A stretch of 64,000 bases of DNA from Lachnospiraceae bacterium (GCA_910575035.1 CAJTDL010000004.1:186001-250000); one strand, 5' to 3'. Positions 8,857-17,597 are shown, numbered from the stretch's first letter. Program-made: numbers and translations. Notes: generated by a model not told the origin, from the sequence alone.

Positions 8857-9957
8857 CTACCTCTCGTATACTGTATAGTGATATTTCCTAAGCAAAGCAA
8901 TCGCGTCCTTCAAAGCATTTTCTTCGTAAAATTCTATATGGAGCACGCCTTCTTCAAATTCCCGGTTGTGGATAATGCCTATATTTTTAATGCTGATCTG
9001 GTTTGTCCCAAGGATCGTGGCCAAAGCGGCAATTCCGCCTGCCTCATCCACCATGTCACAGTAAAGCTCGTGGATCTTGGGAATGGGCCCCGAGCCTGTC
9101 AGCGGGAGGGAATCCCGGTAATCCTTGGCAGACTGGAAAAAGTCAAATAAGCGGCCTTCATCCAAAGATGCGATTTCTGCCTTTGTCTGTTCCAGGGATG
9201 CAATAAAAGCCTCCAGAAGCTTCAGGATCTGCGTTTGGTTCTCCAGGCAGATCTGCTGCCACATCACTGGGGAGGAGGAGGCAATCCTTGTAATATCCCG
9301 GAATCCCCCAGCAGCCACCCGTTTCATAATTTCTTCTCTATTATCCAGTCCCTTCACCAGGTTCACCAGGCTGGAAGCCAGGATATGGGGCAAATGGCTG
9401 ATGGAAGCCGTAACAAAATCATGTTCCGTATAATCCAGCACGATAGGAATAGCCCCCAGGGATCTGATAAATTCCTGAAATTCTGCAGCCTTCCCGGATT
9501 CCACTTCCGGGGATGGCGTAAGGATGTAATAAGCATTTTCCAACAGGTAAGGCGTGGCATTCTGGTATCCGCTTTTTTCTGACCCAGCCATCGGATGCCC
9601 GCCAATAAACTGCGGAGCCAGGGAAGTGCCAGCGATTTCCTGGTGGATGGAGGCCTTCACGCTTCCTACATCTGTAAGGATGCAGCCATCCCCCATCACG
9701 TCAGCGATTTTTTCTAAAAACCCTAGGTTTCTCTGGACAGGGGCGCAAAGGAAAATATACTGGCAGGAGCTAAATTCCTTTGTAACCTCCCTGCAGGCAA
9801 CAGAAACCACCTGTTCTTCTGCTGCCATCGACAATGTTTCGGTATCTGTATCATATGCGGCTAACGTAATATCGGGGTATATTCGGTGAATGGTTTTTGC
9901 AATCGACCCGCCAATCAGCCCTAACCCAATAAATCCAATTTTTTCCGGTTTCATCAT
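8857..9957 (-). CDS. tyrA: prephenate dehydrogenase with ACT domain
   Basis: Oxidative decarboxylation of prephenate to 4-hydroxyphenylpyruvate, towards tyrosine. The N-terminal NAD-binding fold begins with FIGLGLIGGSIA; HPMAGSEKSG is the conserved active-site segment. A C-terminal regulatory ACT domain (ISIKNIGIIHNREFEEGVL region) suggests feedback control by an aromatic amino acid. The upstream frame extends to a start at 10002, but GGAAAGGAA lies just before the ATG pair at 9957/9954, so I start at 9957 (366 residues). First gene of the leftward tyrA-aroA operon. Confidence 0.93.
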   Translation of the reverse strand: MMKPEKIGFIGLGLIGGSIAKTIHRIYPDITLAAYDTDTETLSMAAEEQVVSVACREVTKEFSSCQYIFLCAPVQRNLGFLEKIADVMGDGCILTDVGSVKASIHQEIAGTSLAPQFIGGHPMAGSEKSGYQNATPYLLENAYYILTPSPEVESGKAAEFQEFIRSLGAIPIVLDYTEHDFVTASISHLPHILASSLVNLVKGLDNREEIMKRVAAGGFRDITRIASSSPVMWQQICLENQTQILKLLEAFIASLEQTKAEIASLDEGRLFDFFQSAKDYRDSLPLTGSGPIPKIHELYCDMVDEAGGIAALATILGTNQISIKNIGIIHNREFEEGVLHIEFYEENALKDAIALLRKYHYTVYER

Positions 9958-10132
9958 TTTTTCCTTTCCAGTATAAAGCCTTTCTAAATCAATATAAAGC
10001 AAAAGAAGCAGGGGGCGCCCGACAAATCCCCCCTCTCTGGCGGCATTCCCTCGCCGTCCTCCCCATCATACGAAAAAACATAAAAAAAGTCAACAATTCT
10101 GCACGTTAAAGTGAAAAGAGAAAAACAGCTGT

Positions 10133-10284
10133 GTTACGATTCACGGTTTAGGGGCCGTCAGCGGGAGGTGGCTAAGCGGCCGTCAGGGAGGTGCTAAGCG
10201 GCTGTCGGGGAGACGGCCCCTTATCCATCCCCGCCCCCCTGTCTGTTAATCCCTAAAATTACTGACATTGCCCATGAATAGTCC
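10133..10284. repeat. intergenic palindromic element (locus 2)
   Basis: A GTTACGATTCACGG end at 10133-10146 and an inverted CCATGAATAG end near 10272-10281 bracket about 150 bases. Inside lies a perfect 9-bp pair, GGGGCCGTC / GACGGCCCC, and three short direct copies of GGCNGTCNGGGAG. The right end, reversed, shares ATTCATGG-AATGTCAGTAA with the 18.7-kb element. No coding frame. The rest of the 10,003-10,437 gap holds an AT-rich stretch with the promoter of the EF-G paralogue. Confidence 0.65.
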
Positions 10285-10368
10285 CCCAGCTATCATCAAA
10301 ATTTTTGGCACTATGCCTTCATAAAATATGCCATAAAATAAAATATTTGTAAAATATGAATAAAATGG

Positions 10369-10397
10369 TTGTAAATTGTCTCGCGTTTTAGTAAAAT
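10369..10397 (+). promoter_or_regulatory. promoter of the EF-G paralogue
   Basis: TTGTAA at 10369-10374 and TAAAAT at 10392-10397 are separated by 17 bases, about 40 bases before the start codon. Confidence 0.6.
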
Positions 10398-10437
10398 ATA
10401 GACATCACTTAAAATAACTTGTATTGGAGGAAGTCAT

Positions 10438-12525
10438 ATGAATGTTTATACAACTGACAAAATAAGAAACGTAGCCCTTCTGGGCCACGGAGGCAGCGGA
10501 AAAACGACTCTGGCAGAGGCGATGGCATATTTATCCGGCGTTACCACACGCATGGGGAAGGTCAATGACAAGAATACCATCAGTGATTACGACAAGGAAG
10601 AGACAAAGCGCCTTTTTTCCATTAATACCTCCGTGGTTCCAATTGAATGGGAAGGCAATAAGATCAATCTGCTGGATACGCCAGGCTATTTCGGCTTTGT
10701 AGGCGAAGTGGAAGAGGCAGTCAGCGTGGCAGACGCAGCGGTCATCGTAGTGTCCGGCAAGAGCGGCATCGAGGTGGGAGCCCAGAAGGCATGGGATATC
10801 TGTGAAAAATATAAAATACCAAGGATGGTATTTGTAACAGAAATGGATGACGACAATGCAAGTTTCCGCCAGGTAGTGGCAGATTTACAGGAGATGTATG
10901 GAAAGCGGATCGCCCCCTTCCATCTTCCCATCCGTGAGAATGAGAAATTTGTGGGATATGTAAATGTAGTGGCTCAGACCGGTAACCGCTGGAATGACAA
11001 GGGCAAGGTAGAGGAAGTGCCAATCCCGGATTATTCCAAGGAGAACCTGGAACTGTGCAGGGAGGCTTTGATGGAAGCAGTGGCAGAGACCAGCGAGGAA
11101 TTTATGGACCGTTATTTCTCAGGGGATGAATTTTCTGAATTTGAAATCCGTTCCGCACTCCGCACCAATGTGACAGACGGTTCTATCGTGCCGGTTTCCA
11201 TGGGATCCAGCACATTGGTGCAAGGTGTGTACACTTTGCTGGATGATATTATCAAGTATCTGCCAAGCCCAGAGAAGCGCCCATGTAAGGGCATCAACAT
11301 GAAGACAAATGAAGCCTTTGACGGGGATTATGACATTGCCAAGCCTAAGAGCGCTTATGTATTCAAGACAATTGTCGACCCATTTATTGGAAAATACTCC
11401 CTGATCAAGGTAAATTCCGGCGTATTGAAGACAGACGACCTGCTATACAACCAGGAAAAGGATGTAGAAGGCAAAATTGGCAAGATTTATGTAATGCGGG
11501 GCAATAAGCCTACTGAGGTGCCAGAGCTCCATGCCGGGGATATCGGCGCATTGGCCAAGCTCACAAGCGCAGCCACCAGGGATACCCTCTCCACCAAGGC
11601 AGTGCCGGTATTATATGGGAAGACACAGATTTCCACGCCTTATACATATATGCGCTATAAGGCCAAGAAGAAAGGGGATGAGGACAAGATCTCCCAAGGC
11701 TTACAGAAGCTGATGCAGGAAGATTTGACATTGCGGGTTGAGAATGACAGCGCCAATGGGCAGACATTGATCTATGGCATTGGCGACCAGCATCTGGAGA
11801 TTGTGGTCAGTAAGCTGGCTGAGCGGTATAAGGTGGAAATTGAGCTGAGCAGGCCGAAGATTGCCTTCCGTGAGACAATCCGCAAGAAATCTGATGTAGA
11901 ATATAAATATAAGAAACAGTCCGGCGGCCATGGACAGTATGGCCATGTGAAGATGACCTTTGAGCCGAGCGGCGACTTAGAGACAGCTTATACCTTTGAG
12001 CAGCAGGTAGTGGGCGGCGCTGTGCCGAAGAATTATTTCCCGGCTGTGGAAAAGGGACTGCAGGATTCCGTTTTGAAAGGGCCGATGGCGGCCTACCCGG
12101 TAGTGGGCGTGAAGGCAGTGCTTTATGATGGTTCTTACCATCCGGTAGACTCCTCCGAAATGGCATTTAAGATGGCGACGATCCAGGCCTTCAAAAAAGG
12201 CGTTATGGAGGCGAACCCTGTATTGTTAGAGCCTATTGCCAATATGAAGGTAGTGGTTCCGGATAAATTTACCGGAGATGTTATGGGCGACCTGAACAAA
12301 CGCCGTGGGCGCGTATTGGGCATGAACCCGGCAGAACCAGGCAAGACCGAGATCACGGCAGATGTGCCTTATATGGAGATTTACGGGTATATGACAGACC
12401 TCCGTTCTATGACAGGAGGAAGCGGGCTGTTTTCCTATGAATTTGCACGGTATGAGCAGACGCCTTCCGATATCCAGGAAAAGGAAATCGCAGCCAGGGC
12501 CAATAAGCTGGACGGAGAGGAATAA
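10438..12525 (+). CDS. elongation factor G-like translational GTPase (EF-G paralogue)
   Basis: A 695-residue translational GTPase with the full EF-G domain order. The P-loop reads GHGGSGKTT (residues about 17-25) rather than the canonical AHIDAGKTT, the switch II motif is DTPG, and the G4 motif normally reading NKMD is TEMD here. The domain IV segment SGGHGQYGHVKM and the domain V region are present. These changes mark the EF-G2-type paralogue class, rather than the fusA of the str operon, and no ribosomal protein genes adjoin it. Role in translocation or ribosome recycling cannot be decided. GGAGG lies 7 bases upstream of the ATG. Confidence 0.85.
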   Translation: MNVYTTDKIRNVALLGHGGSGKTTLAEAMAYLSGVTTRMGKVNDKNTISDYDKEETKRLFSINTSVVPIEWEGNKINLLDTPGYFGFVGEVEEAVSVADAAVIVVSGKSGIEVGAQKAWDICEKYKIPRMVFVTEMDDDNASFRQVVADLQEMYGKRIAPFHLPIRENEKFVGYVNVVAQTGNRWNDKGKVEEVPIPDYSKENLELCREALMEAVAETSEEFMDRYFSGDEFSEFEIRSALRTNVTDGSIVPVSMGSSTLVQGVYTLLDDIIKYLPSPEKRPCKGINMKTNEAFDGDYDIAKPKSAYVFKTIVDPFIGKYSLIKVNSGVLKTDDLLYNQEKDVEGKIGKIYVMRGNKPTEVPELHAGDIGALAKLTSAATRDTLSTKAVPVLYGKTQISTPYTYMRYKAKKKGDEDKISQGLQKLMQEDLTLRVENDSANGQTLIYGIGDQHLEIVVSKLAERYKVEIELSRPKIAFRETIRKKSDVEYKYKKQSGGHGQYGHVKMTFEPSGDLETAYTFEQQVVGGAVPKNYFPAVEKGLQDSVLKGPMAAYPVVGVKAVLYDGSYHPVDSSEMAFKMATIQAFKKGVMEANPVLLEPIANMKVVVPDKFTGDVMGDLNKRRGRVLGMNPAEPGKTEITADVPYMEIYGYMTDLRSMTGGSGLFSYEFARYEQTPSDIQEKEIAARANKLDGEE

Positions 12526-12541
12526 GAGGAAAGCCAGAAAG

Positions 12542-12592
12542 CCTCACAGATTTTTCGGCATGTATAGCAGCAGGGAAATCTGTGAGGTTTCT
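12542..12592 (+). terminator. intrinsic terminator after the EF-G paralogue
   Basis: CCTCACAGATTT (12542-12553) pairs perfectly with AAATCTGTGAGG (12576-12587), followed by TTTCT. Confidence 0.8.
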
Positions 12593-12610
12593 ATAATTAT
12601 AGAAGATTTG

Positions 12611-12700
12611 TTGATTCACGGCCTGGGAGCCGCTCATAGCAGCAATTTGGGGCGATATTTAAAGTTTTGCTTCGCAAAAAGCCCCTCACTCCTGAAATCA
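12611..12700. repeat. intergenic palindromic element (locus 3, partial)
   Basis: Starts TTGATTCACGGCCTGGGAGC and runs through GGGGCGATATTTAAAG, TTTTGCTTCGCAAAA and GCCCCTCACTCCTGAAATCA. The same ordered blocks occur near 18,819-18,905 and, inverted, at 36,045-36,130. The inner part (TTTTGC-TTC-GCAAAA flanked by GGGGC/GCCCC) can form a hairpin. This copy lacks the outer right-hand third. Confidence 0.7.
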
Positions 12701-12721
12701 ATAAAAAAATTAAAAAAAGTG

Positions 12722-12749
12722 TTGACATATTAGAAAATTCTGCTATAAT
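12722..12749 (+). promoter_or_regulatory. promoter of tRNA-Leu(CAG)
   Basis: Consensus TTGACA at 12722-12727 and TATAAT at 12744-12749 with a 16-base spacer, 17 bases before the tRNA. Confidence 0.85.
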
Positions 12750-12765
12750 AATAATTGTGAGTTTT

Positions 12766-12849
12766 GCAGGAGTGGCGGAATTGGCAGACGCGCAGGCTTC
12801 AGGTGCCTGTGGTAGCAATATCGTGTGGGTTCAAGTCCCATCTCCTGCA
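12766..12849 (+). tRNA. tRNA-Leu (anticodon CAG)
   Basis: An 84-nt class II tRNA with acceptor GCAGGAG pairing with CTCCTGC. The anticodon loop TTCAGGT carries CAG, there is a long variable arm, and the T-arm reads GGGTTCAAGTCCC. It reads CUG codons. The 3' CCA is not encoded. About 170 bases without a recognised gene separate it from the next tRNA. Confidence 0.95.
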
Positions 12850-13023
12850 TTTCATCAGCAAGTCATCCATATCCCTATAGCATAGTATTATGTTAGTAGG
12901 AAAAGTCTTCTTAAGTATTTGATAAGAGGATTAAGAGAGTGGAAGCAGACTTGCATTTTTTATCTTATGGGGAAGCCTGGAGGGGAAGGGTGATCAGGCA
13001 TGTTCCATAGGATATGGCATTTT

Positions 13024-13106
13024 GCGGATATGGCGGAATTGGCAGACGCGCCAGATTTAGGTTCTGGTGGGAGACCGTGCAGGTTCGAGTCCTGTTATCC
13101 GCACCA
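13024..13106 (+). tRNA. tRNA-Leu (anticodon TAG)
   Basis: A class II tRNA whose acceptor GCGGATA pairs with TATCCGC and whose anticodon loop TTTAGGT carries TAG. The T-arm is AGGTTCGAGTCCT, and the CCA end is encoded at 13104-13106. It reads CUA and probably other CUN codons. Confidence 0.95.
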
Positions 13107-13185
13107 GATAATGATAATCGGAACCCGGTTCCAATCGGGGACGGCTTCGGATTTTTAGCATATCTTTAGTATGAAAAGCAAGAGT

Positions 13186-13216
13186 GGCGGTATCGTGAAT
13201 GATACCGCCGTTTTTG
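13186..13216 (+). terminator. intrinsic terminator after the tRNA-Leu pair
   Basis: Perfect 9-bp stem GGCGGTATC / GATACCGCC with a 6-base loop, followed by GTTTTTGTT. Confidence 0.85.
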
Positions 13217-13354
13217 TTACCCAAAACAAAGTATCTGCCTGGAGAGTATAAGGGGCTGCGAACGAAACGCCGCAAATCCAAGGGTTTTATTGGGGAACCA
13301 AGGAGTTGCGGCTGTTTTTGTGTGCTTTCCAGGATGGGTCATAAAAACATTTTG

Positions 13355-13591
13355 TTAGACTTTTATCCAGTTGCCGACCCATTTATGTTTTGTGAGGTTA
13401 TATAAGCGTTTATATGGGACATGGTTGATTGATTTGTATCTCCATATAATTTTGTCAGACATGGGTGCAACAATTGTAGATGGATCAGATGTTGCTGCAT
13501 ATATGCTGTTTGCTGGAGTAAATGTTATGTGTGAAAATGCTGATATTGAAACTGCAATAGCGATTGTGGCTATTTTCCATTTATTCTTCAT
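13355..13591 (-). CDS. small secreted peptide of the BlaI/M56 cassette
   Basis: A 78-residue protein with a clear Sec signal peptide (MKNKWKIATIAIAVSISAFS, ending near SIYA-AT). A mature part of about 45 residues follows, rich in Trp, Tyr and Lys, with an IIWRYK segment and a C-terminal KWVGNWIKV. The ATG at 13591 has AAAGGAG about 10 bases upstream and lies within the last codons of the M56 peptidase gene, so it is translationally coupled to it. I do not know a function; short secreted proteins with W-R-Y-K and W-x-G-N-W segments recur in Clostridia. It could be an exported substrate, signal or effector of the neighbouring protease system (inference). Confidence 0.65.
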   Translation of the reverse strand: MKNKWKIATIAIAVSISAFSHITFTPANSIYAATSDPSTIVAPMSDKIIWRYKSINHVPYKRLYNLTKHKWVGNWIKV

Positions 13592-14741
13592 TGGTGGGAA
13601 TCTCCTTTTCATTATAGATTTTTAGTTCTGTAAAAGGGCCTGTGATTTCAAGTATATCACCTACACGTTCACCCTTGACATATATGTCATAATATTTTCC
13701 GTTTTTTATGAGATAAGATGTTTCCGGAGTTGGATAATCAAAAGTACCAGGAATATTACATTCATATTCTGCCTCAAAAATGATTGAAATAGATATGTAA
13801 AATAGCAGGATGGACAGTACAGTAATACATGCTCCCCGCATTTTTCTGGCAGCCCAATAATTATCCAATATGCATTCAAATCTTTGTCTTATAGAAGAAA
13901 CATTCGAACCAGAAAATGTGATTACAAAATCTGCCTTGATTTTTTTTGATGCTCTCATTGACTTGAGGATGCATTTTAAATAGCTGGTTCTTCCGTCTTC
14001 ATCAAGTTGGCAGGTCACAGAATTGTCAACATTGACTTCAATTATTTTTATAACCATCTTCTGCAGCAAAAAGACACATGGGTTCCACCAATAAATGATG
14101 CAAAGCGCCTCACAGAAAAGCTTTACCAGCATGTCATGGTGGTAATAATGCAGCATTTCATGCTTTAAAATATAATAAAGCTCATCTTCGGTGTAATGAG
14201 TTGACGGCATTAGTATTTTGGGATGCATGATTCCAAAAATAGCAGGTGTCTCAAGGTATGGCATAAGGCGGATGTCAAATTTGCTTTGTCTTCCAAGTTC
14301 GCTGTTAATCCTGTCCATAATAGGTTGGATATTTCCCTTAAAATAGCCAGGAAGCCTGCCAATTATGTAAGAAAAATGGATGTATTTATTGACGGTGGAC
14401 AGAAGCCTGAAGATTGCTCCTGTTATCCATAGGGCAAGAAGGATTTGTCCTACAGACAGTCGGTAAGTTTCGGTGCCTATTTTAAAATCCAGGAAATCCA
14501 TAATGGCTGTCATAATATGTTTGCTGTAGAATGACTTTGTAAAATGAAATTCCACAGGAAGAGCCATTCTTATAAAAACAGCTGCCAAAAGGATAGAAAT
14601 ATATTTTCCTACAAATTTCAGGCTGGAATTATTTTTCAGGATAATCTATGCCAATAATGTGAGCAATGTACTGCCTACCAGGCAGGAAAGTACAGAAGCG
14701 GGTGTAAGATTCATGAAAACTGGAGATGTATCTATTTGCAT
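13581..14741 (-). pseudogene. BlaR1/MecR1-type M56 metallopeptidase gene interrupted by an in-frame TAG
   Basis: Integral membrane zinc protease of the BlaR1 family, which normally senses a signal and inactivates the paired BlaI repressor. The catalytic motif HEMLH sits in the middle of the frame, with flanking membrane helices and EVNVDN downstream. The natural start is the ATG at 14741 with AAGGAG 8 bases upstream, 15 bases after blaI. Codon 32, in the first membrane helix (GSTLLTLLA-stop-IILKN), is TAG at 14646-14648. Sequence on both sides reads as one continuous family member. The remaining 335-codon frame would need a weak TTG start at 14588. No penicillin-sensor domain is present at the C-terminus. 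Confidence 0.7.
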
Positions 14742-14756
14742 AACCAAGTCTCCTTA

Positions 14757-15161
14757 TTATTTACTTTTCTTTTTCTTTTGTTTTTGTATTAATTTTTCCA
14801 GTTCTTCAATTAAACCGTCCTCATTTTCCGTATTGTCAAATAAAGTATTGATTAGCTGCGTCTTTGACAAGAATTTGCCAAAGGGAAAGATTTCGGACTT
14901 AACATATTTAAGTGCATATTCATCTGGCGTAATGGCAGGCAGATAGCTTCGGGTTAATACAGTGCCGCTGTGGACAATATCATTTATTTTAATGAAGTCT
15001 TTTTGCAGCAGTTTTTTTAATACTGCCTGCACGGTGTTGATGCTAAGGTTGGCATTCGCCTTTGGAATATCTGATGCAATCAATGGCTTGTTGGCTTCCC
15101 AAAGCACATTCATGACATCCAGTTCCCGTTTGCTTAGTATGGAATCTTCGTTCTTTTTCAA
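14757..15161 (-). CDS. BlaI/MecI-family transcriptional repressor
   Basis: A 134-residue winged-helix repressor. The N-terminal LSKRELDVMNVLWEANKPLI and INTVQAVLKKLLQKDFI match the BlaI DNA-binding domain, and the C-terminal helices (residues about 95-130) are the dimerisation part. BlaI repressors are cleaved after signalling by a paired M56 protease. It starts with TTG at 15161 behind GGAGG at 5 bases, and is the first gene of the leftward cassette. No beta-lactamase gene is nearby, so the controlled output may be the small secreted peptide itself. Confidence 0.85.
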   Translation of the reverse strand: MKKNEDSILSKRELDVMNVLWEANKPLIASDIPKANANLSINTVQAVLKKLLQKDFIKINDIVHSGTVLTRSYLPAITPDEYALKYVKSEIFPFGKFLSKTQLINTLFDNTENEDGLIEELEKLIQKQKKKKSK

Positions 15162-15211
15162 TGTTGCCTCCTTTCATACACATTTTATAAAAATTACTTC
15201 TGTCCGTTATT

Positions 15212-15263
15212 ATTATGAAACAAAAAAGAAAATATGTCAATACTTATTATGTATTAATTACAT
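15212..15263 (-). promoter_or_regulatory. blaI promoter with adjoining palindrome
   Basis: On the minus strand TTGACA (15235-15240) and CATAAT (15212-15217) lie 17 bases apart. Just upstream is the palindrome ATGTA-TTAAT-TACAT (15249-15263), which resembles the TACA/TGTA half-sites used by BlaI/MecI repressors and is a candidate autoregulatory operator. Confidence 0.6.
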
Positions 15264-15305
15264 TTATATAAAATTTAAAATATTTATTTTTTTTAATATT
15301 TTATA

Positions 15306-15436
15306 TTGACAAAAATAATGATATTGTATATAATTACAAACAAGTTATAAAAATAATTATAATTTATAAAATGAATAAAAACTAAAAAATATAGTTTATA
15401 ATATGTTATTTTTTTAAGGATGTTATACAAAATGTA
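15306..15436 (+). promoter_or_regulatory. rightward promoter region with BlaI-like half-sites
   Basis: Consensus TTGACA (15306-15311) and TATAAT (15329-15334), 17 bases apart, point away from blaI. The -10 is enclosed by TTGTA / TACAA arms, and TACA-AAA-TGTA lies at 15426-15436. From here to about 15,820 I see only AT-rich DNA and no convincing gene, so the transcript, if made, enters the decayed peptidase remnant. Confidence 0.55.
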
Positions 15437-15821
15437 TTTGGTATCCAGCGTTTCCTTATAGATATTACCCTTATTTAAAACAGAAGGCAGGAGGAAGGGC
15501 TTGATATAGAATAACTGTAAATGGTATAGATGGATTTTGAATGCATCTATATTCCAAAGAGAAAGGATTTCTGTGTTTTGCTGTGCAGAATCTTATCTCC
15601 ATGAGCAATGAAGCGATTGTCATATTTTTTGAGGCGCTTGATTGGATTTGGGAAGGGGTGAGGATGAAATCATTTCTAAATTATGAGTATTGAATGAAAA
15701 GAACATAGCCCATACATAACATAGGGTTTTATGGCCTTGACAGGACTGGCACAGGGTATCTGTTAGAATAAGTATTTTAGGATAAGGTACAAATCCATCA
15801 TTAAGCAGTTCAAATCCAATA

Positions 15822-16166
15822 ATGCCATATAGCACAACTGCAAACGATACAAACAATAGGTTTTTTATGCTATGTTCGTCACGGTATAAGGAAGCGTCTT
15901 TTGGAAAGATGCCAAATAGCCGGTTTTCGCTTGCAACCAAGTATTGGCTGTTTGGAGGGGGATGGAATCGTCAGCTTGAGAAAGGGTTAAAGCTGTTGGC
16001 AGATAAAAATGCAGATAAGAAGGTAACTATGTCGGAGTTATATTCCTATTCCCATCAGAAAGTTTTGAAAGCGACAGAAGGATATATCAGTGATGGAAAG
16101 GCAATAAGGCAAAATGTTTGCGCTTATCCACAAAACTCAAAATTAGTTTTATTTGGGGAATATTAG
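15822..16166 (+). pseudogene. decayed clan-CD (caspase/C13-like) peptidase remnant
   Basis: The C-terminal half of this frame reads as the end of a clostridial C13/caspase-like peptidase: MLCSSRYKEASFG, then LLADKNADKKVTMSELYSYS (an EF-hand-like D-x-N-x-D segment), then QNVCAYPQNSKLVLFG. The N-terminal catalytic part (His and Cys-Ser-Gly motifs) is not found upstream in any frame; the preceding 300 bases contain many stops. I therefore read it as a remnant. The call rests on recalled family resemblance. Confidence 0.45.
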
Positions 16167-16259
16167 AGGAAAAATTATAATATTCTCTAAATAAAAACAT
16201 TAAGAATATCTTAGGATAAAATAAATAATTCTTATTTTTGTTGGTATTTATTTACAATT

Positions 16260-16290
16260 TTGATATTAAAGTATATAGTAAGTATATAAT
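16260..16290 (+). promoter_or_regulatory. promoter of the secreted LRR protein
   Basis: TTGATA at 16260-16265 with TATATA/TATAAT at 16283-16290 (17-19 bases), 33 bases before the start codon, in an AT-rich stretch. Confidence 0.5.
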
Positions 16291-16322
16291 TCGGATTTTA
16301 TGGATTAAGGAAGGTGGTAAAG

Positions 16323-17597
16323 ATGAAACGTCATTTTCAGAAAACGATAATCGGGCTTGCAAGCCTTATGTTAACAGCAAATAGCATACCAGCAATGGAT
16401 CTGGCTTATGCAGCTGGACTGCCTCAGGTACAGGCAGAGGAGCAGGCGGCAGCCACGGTATCAGAGGTAACAATTACCAGGACAGGGGTGCGTTTTGAGG
16501 GACTGGACGAGGATCACTACCTGGTGCCTGGGTATTATATGGAGCTGATTGCAAATGTAAAATTAAGCGATGGGAGCCTTGCGGCAGAGGGCATGGCAGA
16601 TGTGGAGTGGAAGATTGTGTCTAAATCAGGGAAAAAGGTGCGTTCCTATTGCAAGATCAGGAAGCCGCTGACAAAGGCTGAGGCTGAAATTGAGCTTGAC
16701 CGGAGAGGGGCTACAAATAAGGGGACAAGGAAAGCGCTGATGGAGACACTGACAAGGTCAACAGTCCTGCTGTATGTCCCATGCGGCTATAAAAATGTAG
16801 AAGATCTGGAAATCACGGCGGCTTCGAAGGCCAGCTCCCAGGTGCAGAGCGAGCCCTATGCGCTGCATGTGGTGAAGAAGTATGATTATTTGGCAGGCAA
16901 TAAAAGGTATTTTCAGTTTGGCTTAGGCAAGAAGGCCAAGGGCAAGGTAGGAACCGCCAAGGAAACCTGGGATGCAGAGAAGGGCTGTTATCAGGTTAAG
17001 CTCCCTACAGTATCCACAAAGGATAAATGGCTGAAGTTTGAGGGCTGGAAGAAGGCGGATACCTCAGAGGAGGAAAATAAGGCGGATAGGAACAAGATAT
17101 ACAAAGCAGGGACAGTGCTGGAAGATATCCCGATGATGTATGGCGGGCAGATGAACCTGGAGGCATCCTGGAAAGATTTACGGATCCGGGACGTGCGGGA
17201 TGTGCAGTACAGGCTGGATGATGCAGGGAAAACCGTTACCGTGCAAAAGAACTTAAACCAGAAGCAGAAATATGCCACCATCCCGAAGGCAGTCACATAT
17301 AATAAGAAAAAATATCCTGTCACTACGATAAAGAAGAAGGCATTTGCAGGTTCATCCTTAAAAGGCATTGTCTTAGGCAAAAATATAATATCAATAGGGG
17401 CAGAGGCTTTTGCAGGGTGCGGGCAGATAAATATGATTGAAATTCAATCAGCAAAGCTTGGGAAAATCGGTAAAAATGCATTCCGCGGACTGGGCAAGGG
17501 CGTGACGGTTGTTTGCCCAAAGAAGTGCGTGAAGCGTTACCGTGCCATGATGCGGGAAGCAGGGCTTCCTAAAGGTGCCGTGGTGAAAGGGGTATAA
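16323..17597 (+). CDS. secreted BspA-type leucine-rich repeat protein
   Basis: A 424-residue exported protein. An N-terminal signal peptide (MKRHFQKTIIGLASLMLTAN, likely cleaved near AYA-AG) is followed by about 250 residues without recognised domains. A C-terminal LRR_5/BspA-like segment follows (TTIKKKAFAGSSLKGIVLG, ISIGAEAFAGC, LGKIGKNAFRGL). No LPXTG or other anchor is visible. BspA-type repeats often mediate surface binding, but the ligand is unknown. The ATG at 16323 lies 7 bases after AAGGTGG; the GTG at 16314 is part of that site. A membrane protein gene follows on the same strand. Confidence 0.75.
   Translation: MKRHFQKTIIGLASLMLTANSIPAMDLAYAAGLPQVQAEEQAAATVSEVTITRTGVRFEGLDEDHYLVPGYYMELIANVKLSDGSLAAEGMADVEWKIVSKSGKKVRSYCKIRKPLTKAEAEIELDRRGATNKGTRKALMETLTRSTVLLYVPCGYKNVEDLEITAASKASSQVQSEPYALHVVKKYDYLAGNKRYFQFGLGKKAKGKVGTAKETWDAEKGCYQVKLPTVSTKDKWLKFEGWKKADTSEEENKADRNKIYKAGTVLEDIPMMYGGQMNLEASWKDLRIRDVRDVQYRLDDAGKTVTVQKNLNQKQKYATIPKAVTYNKKKYPVTTIKKKAFAGSSLKGIVLGKNIISIGAEAFAGCGQINMIEIQSAKLGKIGKNAFRGLGKGVTVVCPKKCVKRYRAMMREAGLPKGAVVKGV

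Noticed and set aside
13581-14588. M56 peptidase as an intact gene starting at 14,588
   Set aside because: That start is a TTG without a ribosome site, and the real ATG with AAGGAG lies upstream of an in-frame TAG.
15620-15940. A 106-codon minus-strand frame opposite the peptidase remnant
   Set aside because: No family resemblance and no ribosome site; the plus strand carries the recognisable peptidase text.
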